Numbered from the stretch's first letter, positions 38,401 to 50,412 are shown. The stretch: 64,000 nt of DNA from Xestospongia bergquistia (GCA_963965975.1 OZ014411.1:21418446-21482445), one strand, 5' to 3'. The notes: a model not told the origin generated them from the letters alone. Numbers and translations: made by a program.

Positions 38401-41400
38401 ACTCTTTGTCCAGCTTCCAATAATGTCACAATCTTTTTCTTTAGCTAAAGCATCAAGTTTCTTTCGAAGTCCTATACCAAAGTTTGTCATGCAGTGATAA
38501 TTTAGTTTTACCTTTAGCAATATGCCAGATATCATAGCGATGATTGGTTTCAGGTAAGTTTTCCCTTACCCATTTGCTGATTTGGCTACGTCTGTCAGTT
38601 ACTAGAGTGCCAACCTTAAAACCTTCTTGTTGAAGTTTATTAACAGCTCTCACTAGTCCCTCCTTTTCCATATGATAGCTACTTTCAACTTCATTACTCT
38701 AAAATGAAATTTGCAAGTATGCAGTTAAGTTGCTTTAATATCATATATATCTTAGCATATACCTGTACAAGCTGTACATCCAAAACATTGGATTTCTCCA
38801 AATCAAGAACAGTGTAGCTGCCATATTTTGCCAAATGACCTGGACTATCTGCTCTTCCATCACCTCCAATAACCAGAGACAAATTACTCTTCTTTTTTTC
38901 TTCTAAAATTTGAATCCTCTTTTGGCTCCATGCATTTTCAATGGCTGGGTGTAAAAACCATTGCTGATGGTTAGTAAAAGTCCTGCTTGTGATTGATTTG
39001 CAGTTCATACTTTCCAAAAGTCTTAGAGTTTGTTCAGGCAGGCATCCAGAAGTAAGAAAGGAGGCTGACAGAAGAAGATTACCAGAAGGAATATTGTTCA
39101 CAAATGGTTGGATATTCCAGCTATAAACAAAGCCACATAAATCACAGGTTTGCTTTATTTGTAAAAATGTTCCGATGACATGTTTCAGTATGGTTGTCTC
39201 TGAATTGCAGACAGGACATTTCTTGAACAAAAGCAATAGTGAATCTTCATAAACAATGTACTTTGGCTGTTCCACTATATTGGTCATTTGTGAGTCTAAC
39301 TCTCTATAAAGGCAAAGAAAATAATAATTTTAATCTTAATACATACATACTCATCAGTGAATTCAGAAATGTCTTCACTCATTAGTGGATCATAAGAAAT
39401 ATCCAATTGGTTGTCATGATTTGTATCTGTGTGCCATGAATCCGAGCCATCATTTAGAAGTGATGGCAGCTCCTTAGATTTGAGATCACTGTGATCAAAT
39501 GTAATCAAATCACATTGAATTCCAATATCAGACATGGAAGGTTTTGACAGTTGTACTCCTATGTATTAACAAGTGAGTATAAACTAAAGTTTTTATATGA
39601 AAGATACCTTTTGAGGACTTTGAAGGCGTTACTTGTATTCTTACATTGCAAACAGATGAACACACTTAAATTCCTGCATCCTGAACATCACATTTTACTT
39701 GAGTTTCCACAGACTTCTAAAACATTATGAGTATGTATCAAAAGTCTCTTGGATCTTACTTGTCTTGGTTCTTCTAACTGACTTCCACTCACACAATCCA
39801 TGTTTATGTCATTATCAACAATTGCTTCAGTCATGTTCTCTAGCATCTACACAATGTTAAATTTTAAGGGCAATGTAGGTTACTGTTATTAGCCTATGAA
39901 TGTAACTTACACGACGCCTTTCCCTTTTCTCATATGCAGTCCTTAACTTTTTAGCTTTTGGTCCAGAAGAGTCAGCATCTAATCTTCTCTTAAAGATAGT
40001 TGGAACAGCTTTAGATTTCAACTTCATTCTCACTTTTATACCAAATGAATTTTGAATTACTGAGCTTTGTTCGTAGCAGTCATCTGTGAAGTGATTGCTA
40101 CAAAGACTACTATTTTCTGATGGACCACTCCAACGATCTCTAGTGCGTTTAACTTGCTCTATCCATTTCTTTCTCAGTACTGGATCTTTAGGAAACTTAT
40201 ATAGGGTAACCTCATCACTGGGAATGCTAGAACAACCAGCTGCAACACATCTGTTAGGCATTTCTTAGTCCCATGTGCAGAAATGTGTTACTACTCTGAC
40301 GTCACGGAAGTAACGCCCACGAGACTGGGCAATATAATTATTTCACCAATACATTTTGTTTTGATAATAGATTTCTGCAATAGCATGACTAGTATTGCAC
40401 CAATTTTTTTATATATTTGTATGTTACCACAAGATCTTTCATTTTAATCAGAATATGAAAACCATTTCTGTTACCCTTTAAGAAGACGAGAAAAGATACT
40501 CTGATATTTTCAAGATTGCAGTATACACTTCTGTCACACTGGAAAGAGTGATGACTGTTTCTTTCTTGTATCAAACCAGATATCTTTAGATACTTACTAC
40601 ACTCTTCAACAGTTCAATAACCAAATGAATTACATATAATCATTTCATGCTACATTATATATTGTACATTTTACTAATTATTACTCAGGGATGAAGTCAA
40701 GTTAGTCAACACAATATAAAGAAATAGACAAATATAAGTATAGCTATGTATAGTACAAGAACAGTCCTTTTTGTTACTTCATTGTACTGACATCCTTACA
40801 ATTTAAAAGGAAAGTTGGAAACTAGTTGTAGCTTTATTTGAACATGTTAAAACATTTCCAAGGCATCTTTTTCAACTGACATTGTGCTTATTCCTTGAGG
40901 CAAAGTTTAATTTTGTTATCGCATGATCCCACCCACACAATTATATTGTTAAAGAAGGGTTAATAGTTGAGCAATTGCTTTTGGATGTAGAGATTTGAAT
41001 ATGTTTTGTTTACTCAAAACAGTTGCCAGATTAATTTGACACCCTTTAATGTGAATAATAATATATTATAATTTTCTTTCTCTATATATTAGGTAACTGG
41101 TGATAATGTACATGCTATGACATTTACTGATTTCAATCTTGATGGTAGACCTGAACTAATAGTGGGATCTGAAGATTATGATATAAGAGTGTTTCAGGAT
41201 GATGAATTATTAACTGAGTTGTCTGAAGCTGATGCTATTATATCACTGTGTTCATTAGGTAAGTTTGTAATAGTTTGCTATTCTGTTCTCTCTCTCTGTC
41301 TGGTTTACACTCTTTTTGATACACAAGTACATATGCATATTTATGCTACAAAGTTGCTTAAGTATACCAGCGTTGAATATCATGTAATGTTAGAAATTTG

Positions 41401-44400
41401 CTTCGTAAATTGGGCTAATATGTAGGTTGTTGATTTTAGCAGACTGTCCATTTGTAAGAGTTAAATAATAACGTGGATTGAAAGGTTATGTACGTATTTC
41501 ATGTGTATAGCACTCATTAAGCAGGAGAATGTTAGAATGTTCTAATCAGGGCATAAACGAATGTAGAATTAACACCTTCAAAGGTTAATAAAACGAAGAC
41601 TCAACCTTTGTTATTGCAATAAAGTACCTCTTCTTGTGGGTGTAAGTTGTAAACTACAATAACAATCAAAGTTATCAAACAACAAAAATCCATTAAATTA
41701 AAAATACCTGTCCAGTTTTGTGAAGCTTTATGCATAACACTTGTAACCTTGTAACCAGGTTCTAGGTATCTTAGTAAGCTCAGGAAGCCTTCACCTTCAA
41801 CAATGCGCAGTGGACGAAGATCTATTGCCACCATTTCTGTGATACGGTCAGTTATTTCCTTGGATCTTGCAATGGAACAGTGAGAACGCTTGTTATAGTC
41901 ATGTAGAGTTGTTTGCTTCTTGTCTTGGAACTTATATTCCGAAGGGTGTTGAGTTGAAAGATGTTCCGTGAGGTTAGTAGTGCCATTGTGGTAAGAAAGC
42001 TCTTTTTCTGGGTCACATAGTAAACACTTTGCCTTTGTGTTACTGACCTAGTAACTCGAGGTTTCTTTAATGGAAGGCAAGGATCGTCTGAATCCTCTGA
42101 GTTTGTTGGACGACTTGAGCTAGATTCTTGGCTAGATTCTAAATCTGCCATGAACGACATGGCAATGATGTAATAATAATCTATGATGCAATAGTTGACT
42201 ATGATGTAATAATTGTTTAATTGTGAATGTTTGCAAAGCTATTTTGTACCTTCAAAAGTACATACTCAAAATGAACCTTTGAATACAGCTACCTTTGTTT
42301 ATGCTGTGGTTCTTATGATTTGCAGGTTTATCTTCTCTAAGCACCCTATCTTTTTTCTTTAAACTACTTTCAGCTTTTGCTTCTCATTTCTTTCTCCATT
42401 ATAAGCATTAGTTGCCATAATTTAGTAAGTATTGCTTACTATAATGGATTTTAGTTTAGTTATGATTAACTAAGTAACACTTATAAAACACCAATAATCA
42501 AACAGAAAGGATAAAGCTAACAAGTAGAGGCCAGTCTCTAATTGTGGTCTATTTGCTATGTTGTGATAGATTTAAGTGTTAATTATTCATTGTTGCTATA
42601 AATACAGAGCTTGTTTGTTGGTAACTACTTGCATTTCTGACTCTGGCATCTCTGTGTCTTCATCTGTCGATGATGATAGTGATTCTTCCATTTCTTCGCT
42701 TCTTGAACGTTTCCTCAGCCACTGTTCAATCGACATTTTGTACATGTGTTCGAGGCTCCACCCACAATAATAATTAGTTATCAATAAAAATTATTATTAT
42801 TATTATTAAAAGATGGTCGTATTGACATTTTATTTGTGCATCTTTAAACATTTTTATGTGTCATTTGACGCATAAAACACATTCTAGCTCAAACACTGTT
42901 AATATTTATTGTTTTATTATTACAGGACGCAACAGATTTGGATTTGCTTTAGCTAATGGAATTGTAGGTGTGTACTCAGGAGATCAGAGAGTATGGAGGA
43001 GCAAGGTAACATGTCTATCTACTAGTACAGTACACTATTGTTAGTATATTTTATGTGTATTAATAAACGTGTACTCTTAATGAATGTGCATACCAGTTAA
43101 TATACATAGTACACTTTTTGTGTCACTGTAATTATGTCATAATATCAATTGTAATTAAGCATTGTATTATCTACTAAACTATTTGTTTAGTTAATAGAGT
43201 GTTATAAGGATATATTATTATCTCCTATTAGTCCAAACACTATCCATTAGTGGTGACATCATATGATTATAACGATGATGGAGTAAATGAGTTAGTAACT
43301 GGTTGGTCTAGTGGTAAAGTGGATATTAAACATCCTGAAACAGGACAAGTCCTTTATAGAGACACCTTCTCTTCACATGTGGCTGGAATTGTTAAGGTAT
43401 GCTTAATACATAGAGAGTTGAACTGCATAGGTTATCTTAAATTTAGATAAACTAAAGCTATTCTCATACTTTTTCTGTTATTCTAAAGAAGTGTTTCATT
43501 TATTTAATATTTCCAGCTATGAAGCAGTTTTATATAGGAAGCTTATAACTTTAGTATTTAGAAGGCTTGCTTCTTGTTAAATCTCATTGTTTGTATATAG
43601 CTAGGAAAGAAAGTAAATTGTCTGTTTATGTATGCAGGGTTTCATTTAGAAAAATAGACAAGGGGTTTAGAAATAATACTTTGAGAAAATTTAGGGAGGC
43701 GAAGGGACTGTGCGCAACAGCACGTCCTCTAGGGTGGTCTGGAGGCATGTCCCCAGAAAATTTCTGAATTATAGACCCTCTGAGATCGCTTCTGGCACAT
43801 TTTCAGACCATTTGTGGTTTCCAAATGACATGATGAGATGACCATATTTCTGGTGATGATAAGACAATTAACACCTATAGACCAATGGTCTATAGGTGTT
43901 AATACATTTAGGAGTAATTTAATAACACCCATAGACTATTGGAGTTTAGGTTAAAAACTGTACATACTCCTTGTGTTTAGCCTATGGTTATCTTATGCTG
44001 TATATTCCTTGTGTTGAGTTTCAGTTCTTTATTCATTACATCCAATTACCCCTTGAAAAAATGGCTAACCTAATTTCCAAGGGGAGGGAGGCAAATGCCC
44101 CCCCTAAATGAAACCCTGGTATGTTATCTGGGCTGTGAAAAACTATAATGTATTGTTTGACTGGATAGTCAGGAAGTTCCTACATTCATGACTAATCAAT
44201 TGATTGGTGACTTCAATGGCTGTTCTCTTATGATACCTAAATGAAAGCTTTATTGCTTGTCAACTGTTTCTCTGAAAACAAAAGTAATGTTGATAAGCAA
44301 GTGTAGATACACATTTTACTACTTGCATCTGATAAGTTAATTTGTATCAATTGAAGACAGACCATGTTTGCAAAAAACCCCAGCAAACCCTTTGAGGGTT

Positions 44401-47400
44401 TTATCTCTACTGGAGTCTCCTAGATAAGAGCGCTCTTAATATTTTGGTAGGACATTTATGTGTCATTAATGCAGCCCAATTGTAAAAGCAAATTCAGTTA
44501 GGTTTGGTGTCTCTAACATCAAATCTAACTAATATTTTTTTTATTGATTTTACTTGTTTGGTAATGCTACTTGTGCTAGCTAAAACCTTTTTTTTTTTAA
44601 CAAAAACCTTTTATATCCTTCCAATACTGATGTAAATCTGGTCTTTAGTAACACATTAAAGATGTGATGTAGTGTGTTTGAAAGAAACTCACTACCATCT
44701 TTACCTTGTATTTCTACAATGAAATGTTTGAGCTGATGCTGAAGGTTAATTATAGTTGTGGTGTCTACAGTTAAAGTGACATCACAGTTTATTTGGAGTC
44801 TGACATCTTTGCATCTTTTCTTATATGATCACAGTAATATTTATCTTTCTACATTTTTTGACAATGATGAGATGTCTACATACCTCTTTCATTCTCTTGG
44901 ATAATCTCATCTCCAATCTGTAGCAATATTACTTCAATATCAAGGAGATATGTTAGCCTAGTAGTGTTCCTATTAGTTGTTTGGAAGCATGCACAGAGAA
45001 AATAATGGAACCATGACAAACATGGCAAAGATAATATATTGTTGCTGTGTAATATATACTAGTTCTAATCTTTCATGGAAGTAGTCACTTTAGCTTTCTT
45101 GTTTGATAGGAGCCTTAAAAATCTTCCAAGTCTGTTATTGATAATAGATCATCTAAATCACTGTTTTACTATGAAACTATCCTGACATATTCTTAGAAGG
45201 GTGATCTTTCATAATTCTTTCATTCTGTTTATCATCTGAAATGTGTTTTATTGCTTCATTTCACTTGTTAACCTTGTAAAATTAAAAACATCTTCCATTG
45301 TTGAAAGACTATCTTGCAAGGTTTTAAAATGTGCAGTTACAAGTAGGGATTGGCGATAATGAGTTTTCCTTATCATGATACAATATTGTAATAATATTGT
45401 GATATAAGTAACTAATTACTATCTATACTGATCACTTTTAATCAATCAACATCAGTAATTAAAAAGAACAATTAAACATAATAATCATGTTAGTCACAAA
45501 TTGTTATTGAAAGAAACAAGCATCTCCACTTTTTCTGGATTAAGATTTGCTCTTAAAGAGTTGACAATATGACCACTAGAACTAAATATTTGTTCAGATG
45601 GTGTGAGCTGGTTGCACATACAGCTAAATACCTGTTGGATGGGATTTAGCTTCCAAGCAGCAAGAATATCAGTCATTGCTACAGGTAAGTTATCGGCAGT
45701 ATGATCTTTGGGCATGAATTCAGTCTGGAGACATCTACTCTAGAGTTTCCAGTCAGAATCAACAAAATGCATAGTGTATGAAAGGTATATCTTCATCCCC
45801 ACACTGGACCACATGTCCGTGATTGCTGAGAAATATTCAGCAGCCCATATTTCCTGGCATACAATCTTATGAGTAGATGCATAAAGACTAGGTATAGCTG
45901 TCCTAGAAAAATAATTACGACTGGGGATGGTGTACCTTGCATCAAATACAGCCAAGATTTTCTTAAAACCACTTTTTTTCAACCGTATACAATGGTAACC
46001 TGTGTTCAGCAATCCAACGAGTAATAGAGTCTGTCAGTTGACTCCATCGTTTACCATTTCTTTCATATAGTTGGTTTCTGCTGATCACATTGCTCAACGT
46101 TGGCTGATTCTTAACCTGGCTCTTCGAAGCACTCTTTCTTTGTCTTCCATTTTAGCCTTCAACTCTTTGTAGACATGCGTGTGCTTGTTCTTTAAATGTG
46201 ACAGTAAGTTGGAGGTGTTACCACTTTTAGCTTGCACTCGTGTATGACAAATTTTACAGATGGGCTGTCTGGTTCTACATCTCTTCCGTTTTCAACAGTC
46301 ATTAAACCGAAATAGTTCCAAACAGGTGATTTTGTACCGTTTTTTTTAGTTAGTTGCTCAGCAACTGCTGCCATATTACTAAATATCACCGACAAGACAC
46401 ATGTTAACACAAACACGTATGCGCAAAATATCGCGATATTTTTTGTCACTATACTGACTATAACAATGAGAAAAATATATCGTATCGCAACTAAATACTG
46501 TAATATTGCCCAACTCTATCATGAACTTACTGCTTGTATACTTTAATCTAGCTTCTGTTTATCATCTGAAATGTGTTTTATTGCTTCATTTCACTTGTTA
46601 ACCTTGTAAAATTAAAAACATCTTCCATTGTTAAAAGACTGTCTTGCCATTCGTCCTGAGCCTATTATGCTTCATATTTTACCAAAAGTTCCTGCTAGAA
46701 ATTCCTATAACTTCACCCAATTATTCTTACAAAACCACCCTAATATTCCTATAATATTTTATCAAATTATCATACACTATTATACATAGTTAACGGCAAT
46801 GAAATTGTAACATCAATAATGCTTCTACATAATCCTCCAAAGAACTTATTGTCTATCTCCAAAAGTATTCTTAAGAAGGGAGAAAACTCGCTCTGTTGGA
46901 AGCAATAACAGGACTTTTGCTGTAATGTAGAGGTATGATTCTTCCAAAACTGCAATGGATTATAGTGAATGCTAACATCTTTTGATGCTGCTACATATTG
47001 AGGATATCCATCCTTTAAAGCCAGAATATCTGACGCTGTGATGAAGGGTATAGAAGATAGACTTTGTTTTACAGTCTCAATATCTGGGTTCATTTCTTGC
47101 AATTTACTAGGCGAAAATAGTCTTGCACCTTTGAATGCATTTAAGGGAACACTCATGAAGATGCGCCTTGTAGTAGTGTAATGCTGGTTTCATACATGAA
47201 GAAGCATAATTCCTTAACTGCTCTTGAACTAAACTGTCAGATACCGAAGATGTTACTGCTTGTACATTTGAGTAGTGTTTCATCTCTACTGCAGTAGTAA
47301 CAGAACTGATAATGTCATAACACTCTAGAGCTAATAGACCACTTCCCTCTAATTTATATGTACCTTGTACAAAAGGTTTTCCTGCATCAATAATTGTGGC

Positions 47401-50378
47401 TAGTTCCACTTTTAGAATAGTAGATGTTTGTGGGTTAGTAAGAATTCCAAGAAGTTTAGTCCAAGTGGAACTTCTGAGAAAAGGCTCAATCTCCAAAGAG
47501 CTCCAATAGTTGGTTCATAACTTCCCATCTGCTCCACCATCTAGTTGGAGAGTACCCACACACAGATCTTCCAGTTCTTTCCTTCCACAAAAGGCGTGGC
47601 TTAAAACTATGAGTAAATAGACTAATCCAATATGTTGTAAAGTCGTTAACAAAAGGAACTTTAAACCTCTCTCCAACTCGATCCAATGTATGAGCATCCA
47701 ATATCAAAAATAGAAGTGTACACACCACTTTAACAGTAGGCATTGCAACACTGTTTGCTGATGCACAGTCATGCATGGCTGCTACTACTAACTCTGATGA
47801 AATACTTAATTTTACGGATAATACACTTATCAATTGACAAGCAATTTCCTCCCCAGAAAGGCTTTTTGCTAACAGCTCAAAACGAATCAAACACTCCTCA
47901 ATTAACCAATCATTAACAAACCGATTTACCTTGCACTGACCCTCACCTAATTGTGTAGTACCATCAAACCAATTGCTCCAAAATGAAGGGAATGAGGTCT
48001 GCCATGTGTTGTCTATCTGTCAGACGCAAAGCATTCTCCTCTAATAATTCTTGGAAACTACTTATCTTATTCAAGGGTACACCACTTCTCAAGAATGCTT
48101 TTACAACTTTCACTCTATAAATATGTTGATTTTCAGGTAATGTCTCTCCTTTAGTTCTAACAATCTCATTACTTCTCTCTAGGGCATCAGCAATATCTTT
48201 CTCAGTGTTTTGCTTCAAAGATAATAGTTTCTTGCTCGATTTATGGTTTACACGACTGCACATGCATATGTAATACACTGCTCTTCACTGAGAGTTCCTC
48301 TCTGCAAGCTAAGCAAAATAATTTTTTGTTGGAGACAGTTAATGGTTCATTACAAAATTCTTGTACTCGCTGTCGAGGACTAATAGTTTTTGGATCATTT
48401 GTTTCACGAGCACGAGTTCCTCGTGGTGGGTTTCTGTCTACTTTTCTTTTTTTGCTAGTTCTGATAAAGTTGGGCTCTTTAACTGGCTTGAAACATTTCT
48501 GACAGAACTACTAGAACTAGATTCTTTTCTAGATTCATCTTCTGAAGTGCTTTGAGTCTCAGTACAGTGACTACACTCACTACAGTCAGTGGCATCCATT
48601 TTTATTCCCGTTTTTAACCAATTATTCCCATTTCATGCCCTAAAAAAAGGAGGCTCCTATTATTCCCCAAATTATGCTGGCATAATAGGCGCAGGACTAC
48701 TTGCCATGGAAGGTTTTGTGCACGAGGATCATTGATATCCCAAACAATGGTAAATTCAAGACTAGATTCAAGTGACAACTGATTACTACTGGTGGAATCT
48801 TTTGGCTGGCTTGACTCCCAACTTTTAGAAGCACTCTTTTCGGTTTCGAACTCTTAAATTCTTCACTGTGCTTCATCTGTAGATGAAACAAAAGATTACT
48901 TGTCTTAAACTCTTCGTATTGCTCCCATTATGGGAAACAGATATCTGACATTGATTACAAATCGCAAAGTGAATGTCTTCTCCCACAGAGAAGAATGACC
49001 AAAGAGCAAAAGTTGTTCTTCCAGCTGTCATCCTGACAAGGTATGTTATGTATTATGCATGCGTACGAAATCTACTACTGGTGGAATCTTTTAGCTGGCT
49101 TGACTCCCGACTTTTAGAAGCGCTTTTTTGGTTTTGAAATTCTTCACTGTGCTTCATCTGTAGATGAAACAAAAGATTACTTCGTATTGCTCCCATCATG
49201 GGAAACAAATATCTCACATTGATTACAAATCGCAAAGTGAGTGTCTCCTCCCACAGAGAAGAATGACCAAAGAGCAAAAGTTGTTCTTCCAGCTCTCATC
49301 TTGACAATGTATGTTACATATTATGCATGCGCATAAAATTCGTATCGGTAGTCAAGTTAATACAAATACCAATACAGCCTACAAATCAAGGTCAATACAG
49401 TAGCTGATCCGACTATCAGTGCAACACTAGAAAATACAACTATATACTATTAAACAGTGTTTTAACTACTGATAGGTTAAAAACTATAAGCTTATTGGTA
49501 CATAATGCTAGTATTTGTAAAATATATTCATCTATTTCAAAAATACAAAGGTTCTAAGTAATCAGATTACACTGTTGTTTCATTGGTGTATTTTTTGTAT
49601 ATCTTACATTTTATAACAATATATAATACTGAATGATGAGTAGTTTATAACTGATATTTTTAATATATTATGTATATATGTGTGAGTAATGTTATACATG
49701 AACTTTTTGTTCTCATCATAGGCTGACTATCGTCTTGATGGTAAAGAAGAGCTGATCTGTTGCTCTGTAGATGGTGAAGTTCGTGGCTATCTCCCACCTT
49801 CTTCCACTCAGCAATCACACCCTTTAAGTAGTGATTTACTTCAAGAACTCAGTCAAAAGAAAGCTGTAAGTAATTTATAGAGTGTAATGTTTAATGCATA
49901 CTGGATTCTCTCTCTCTCTCTCTCAGAACTTAATGACGGAGCTCAAAAACTTTGAAATTACTCAGCGTGTTGGTCAATCACAAGACCCTCAGGTAGAGGT
50001 CAGTAGAATAGAAGAGACTGTAGGTGTTATACCAGCTACTACACAAATTAAAACTGAACTTAAAGCTCAAACAGGAGATGACAAGTTACAGGTACAGCAG
50101 TTATTGTATGTATGATATTACTGTAAAGAATATATGTTTTTAAAAGAGCCAAATTTTATGTTGTTGGCTTAAACTTACTATCTATAGTATGTGTACATAT
50201 ATTTGTACTTTGGTGGTATTAATTTAAAAAATTATTTCATTTATTTGTATAATAGTTAGTATTGAGTGAAATAACCTCTAATATTATTACAATTACTGTT
50301 ACATTGATAAATTATTTCAATAAATGTCGTATATTTCTTTGTAGCCTCATATTGCACTAATAGTGGAGACTACAAACA
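32491..50378 (+). CDS. BBS2: BBS2, BBSome subunit, exons 1-10 (3' part not seen in window)
   Basis: Subunit of the BBSome, the coat that moves membrane proteins in and out of cilia. Exons 32491-32604, 33073-33208, 33625-33728, 33892-34020, 41093-41258, 42926-43005, 43232-43396, 49722-49865, 49927-50091 and 50345-50378 (the last short and less sure), all GT-AG and in phase, give about 412 codons of an expected 720 or so. Aligned landmarks from animal BBS2 are the N-terminus [78 protein letters not shown] and QELSQKK. This is the N-terminal beta-propeller and the start of the linker/coiled coil. The GAE-like and helical C-terminal parts were not found up to 64000, so intron 10 exceeds 13 kb or the gene is broken. 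Introns 4, 5, 7 and the sequence after exon 10 are full of transposons. Confidence 0.95.
33407..33617. repeat. three tandem 70-bp repeats in BBS2 intron 2
   Basis: Three near-identical units (starting ACTGATGAACATGTAC) end just before the exon 3 acceptor at 33624. Confidence 0.95.
34021..34471. other. BBS2 intron 4, proximal part
   Basis: AT-rich intron sequence; no gene or repeat recognised. Confidence 0.6.
34472..34899. mobile_element. pogo-type MITE
   Basis: 428 bp with about 40-bp imperfect terminal inverted repeats starting CTGTAATTAGCTTTT, flanked by TA on both sides. It has no coding capacity. The CTGTAA start matches the two larger pogo elements in this window, so it is likely mobilised by a pogo/Tigger transposase. 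Confidence 0.85.
34902..35699. other. BBS2 intron 4, silent stretch
   Basis: Nothing recognisable apart from a weak pair of similar TGTAGATGTGTATCTACTGTGCTTT-like words near 35125 and 35178. Confidence 0.5.
35700..35883 (-). mobile_element. 5' end fragment of a hAT element
   Basis: Similar to 42130-42310, including the ATG context (M-A-N-L-E-S here, M-A-D-L-E-S there), so it is the leader and first codons of the hAT type found in intron 5. Only the 5' end is present. Confidence 0.6.
35884..37491 (-). pseudogene. hAT-family transposase relic with N-terminal zinc finger
   Basis: Decayed minus-strand transposase in pieces. A BED-like or CGGBP1-like finger lies at 37300-37491 ([13 protein letters not shown]). 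Middle fragments lie at 36769-37014 and 36535-36723. A hAT-type C-terminal dimerisation stretch lies at 35884-36180 ([24 protein letters not shown]). Stops and frameshifts separate the pieces. Ends not resolved. Confidence 0.7.
37594..40477 (-). mobile_element. Kolobok-like DNA transposon with THAP transposase
   Basis: 2884-bp element with inverted ends AGGGTAACAGAAATG at both sides, directly flanked by TTAA (37590-37593 and 40478-40481). TTAA targets plus a THAP-domain transposase fit the Kolobok superfamily. The whole element sits in BBS2 intron 4 in the opposite orientation. Promoter of the transposase is probably within 40262-40477. Confidence 0.85.
37687..40261 (-). pseudogene. THAP-domain transposase of the Kolobok-like element
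   Basis: Multi-exon gene. Exon 1 (39911-40261, 117 codons) is a THAP zinc finger: [10 protein letters not shown] with the C2CH pattern, later FPKDP, LCSNHF and the AVPTIF motif. Exon 2 is 39760-39846. Later exons read as the DDE-type core: [51 protein letters not shown] and YDIWHIAKG, with introns as short as about 45-50 bp. It continues through [15 protein letters not shown] (near 38080) and FNENSKRK (near 37910). Two lesions are visible: an in-frame TAA at 39666-39668 and a changed splice donor (AT instead of GT) near 38010. So it is nearly intact but probably inactive. Superfamily assignment rests on TTAA ends plus THAP and remembered family motifs. Confidence 0.75.
40482..41092. other. 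BBS2 intron 4, distal part
   Basis: AT-rich, no gene or repeat recognised; ends with the exon 5 acceptor. Confidence 0.6.
41601..42310 (-). pseudogene. hAT transposase, N-terminal fragment
   Basis: 42160 carries the ATG of an N-terminal acidic segment ([16 protein letters not shown]) followed by a decayed finger region. 41620-41834 reads [21 protein letters not shown], the classic hAT/ZBED segment preceding the RNase H core. The rest of the transposase is missing. The leader is shared with 35700-35883. Confidence 0.75.
42311..42925. other. BBS2 intron 5, distal part
   Basis: Mostly silent. 42596-42760 on the minus strand keeps a short acidic-serine open stretch that may be another transposon scrap. 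A short (TTA)n run lies near 42791. Confidence 0.4.
43635..44118. mobile_element. hAT-type MITE with GTATG target duplication
   Basis: 484 bp with ends CAGGGTTTCATTTAG...CTAAATGAAACCCTG, flanked by GTATG on both sides (43630-43634 and 44119-44123). Non-coding. A five-base duplication is shorter than the eight usual for hAT, so the superfamily is open. Confidence 0.8.
43868..43902. repeat. perfect 16-bp-arm hairpin inside the MITE
   Basis: TTAACACCTATAGACC, a three-base loop AAT, then the exact reverse complement. Confidence 0.97.
44124..45222. other. BBS2 intron 7, silent stretch
   Basis: No coding or repeat signal recognised over about 1.1 kb. Confidence 0.5.
45223..45317. repeat. 95-bp direct repeat, left copy
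   Basis: Begins TTCTGTTTATCATCTG; matches 46553-46647 with about two to three differences. The two copies bracket a hAT element. Confidence 0.95.
45344..46518 (-). mobile_element. internally deleted hAT (ZBED type) element
   Basis: Ends TAGGGATTGGCGATA and TATTGCCCAACTCTA are imperfect inverted repeats of hAT type. On the minus strand: a BED-finger remnant ([11 protein letters not shown], about 46250-46320); the segment [14 protein letters not shown] followed by [21 protein letters not shown] at 45740-45960; and the C-terminal dimerisation stretch [19 protein letters not shown] at 45500-45620. Most of the RNase H core is missing. No matching 8-bp target duplication seen. Confidence 0.8.
46553..46647. 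repeat. 95-bp direct repeat, right copy
   Basis: Same length and orientation as 45223-45317; homology stops at the same base (TCTTGC) in both. Confidence 0.95.
46770..48599 (-). pseudogene. hAT-like transposase with BED-type finger (frameshifted)
   Basis: Starts at the ATG at 48599 ([17 protein letters not shown]), a serine-rich leader, then a finger [20 protein letters not shown] near 48280. A frameshift there passes to the frame at 47964-48278 ([24 protein letters not shown]). Further shifts link 47486-47890 ([16 protein letters not shown] ... [12 protein letters not shown]), 47107-47496 and 46770-47156 ([13 protein letters not shown]). The order and motifs are those of a hAT-like transposase family common in invertebrates. 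At least three frame changes make it dead. Confidence 0.75.
48697..49439 (-). mobile_element. hAT fragment with a tandemly duplicated BED finger
   Basis: Two direct copies, 289 bp apart (GGTGGAATCT at 48791 and 49080), each encode on the minus strand a BED-type finger end ([15 protein letters not shown]) and its flanks. The right edge CAGTGCAACACTAG resembles a hAT terminus. The rest of the transposase is absent. Confidence 0.7.
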
Positions 50379-50412
50379 GTGAGTTCCACTTATATAATGT
50401 AATATTTAGTTA

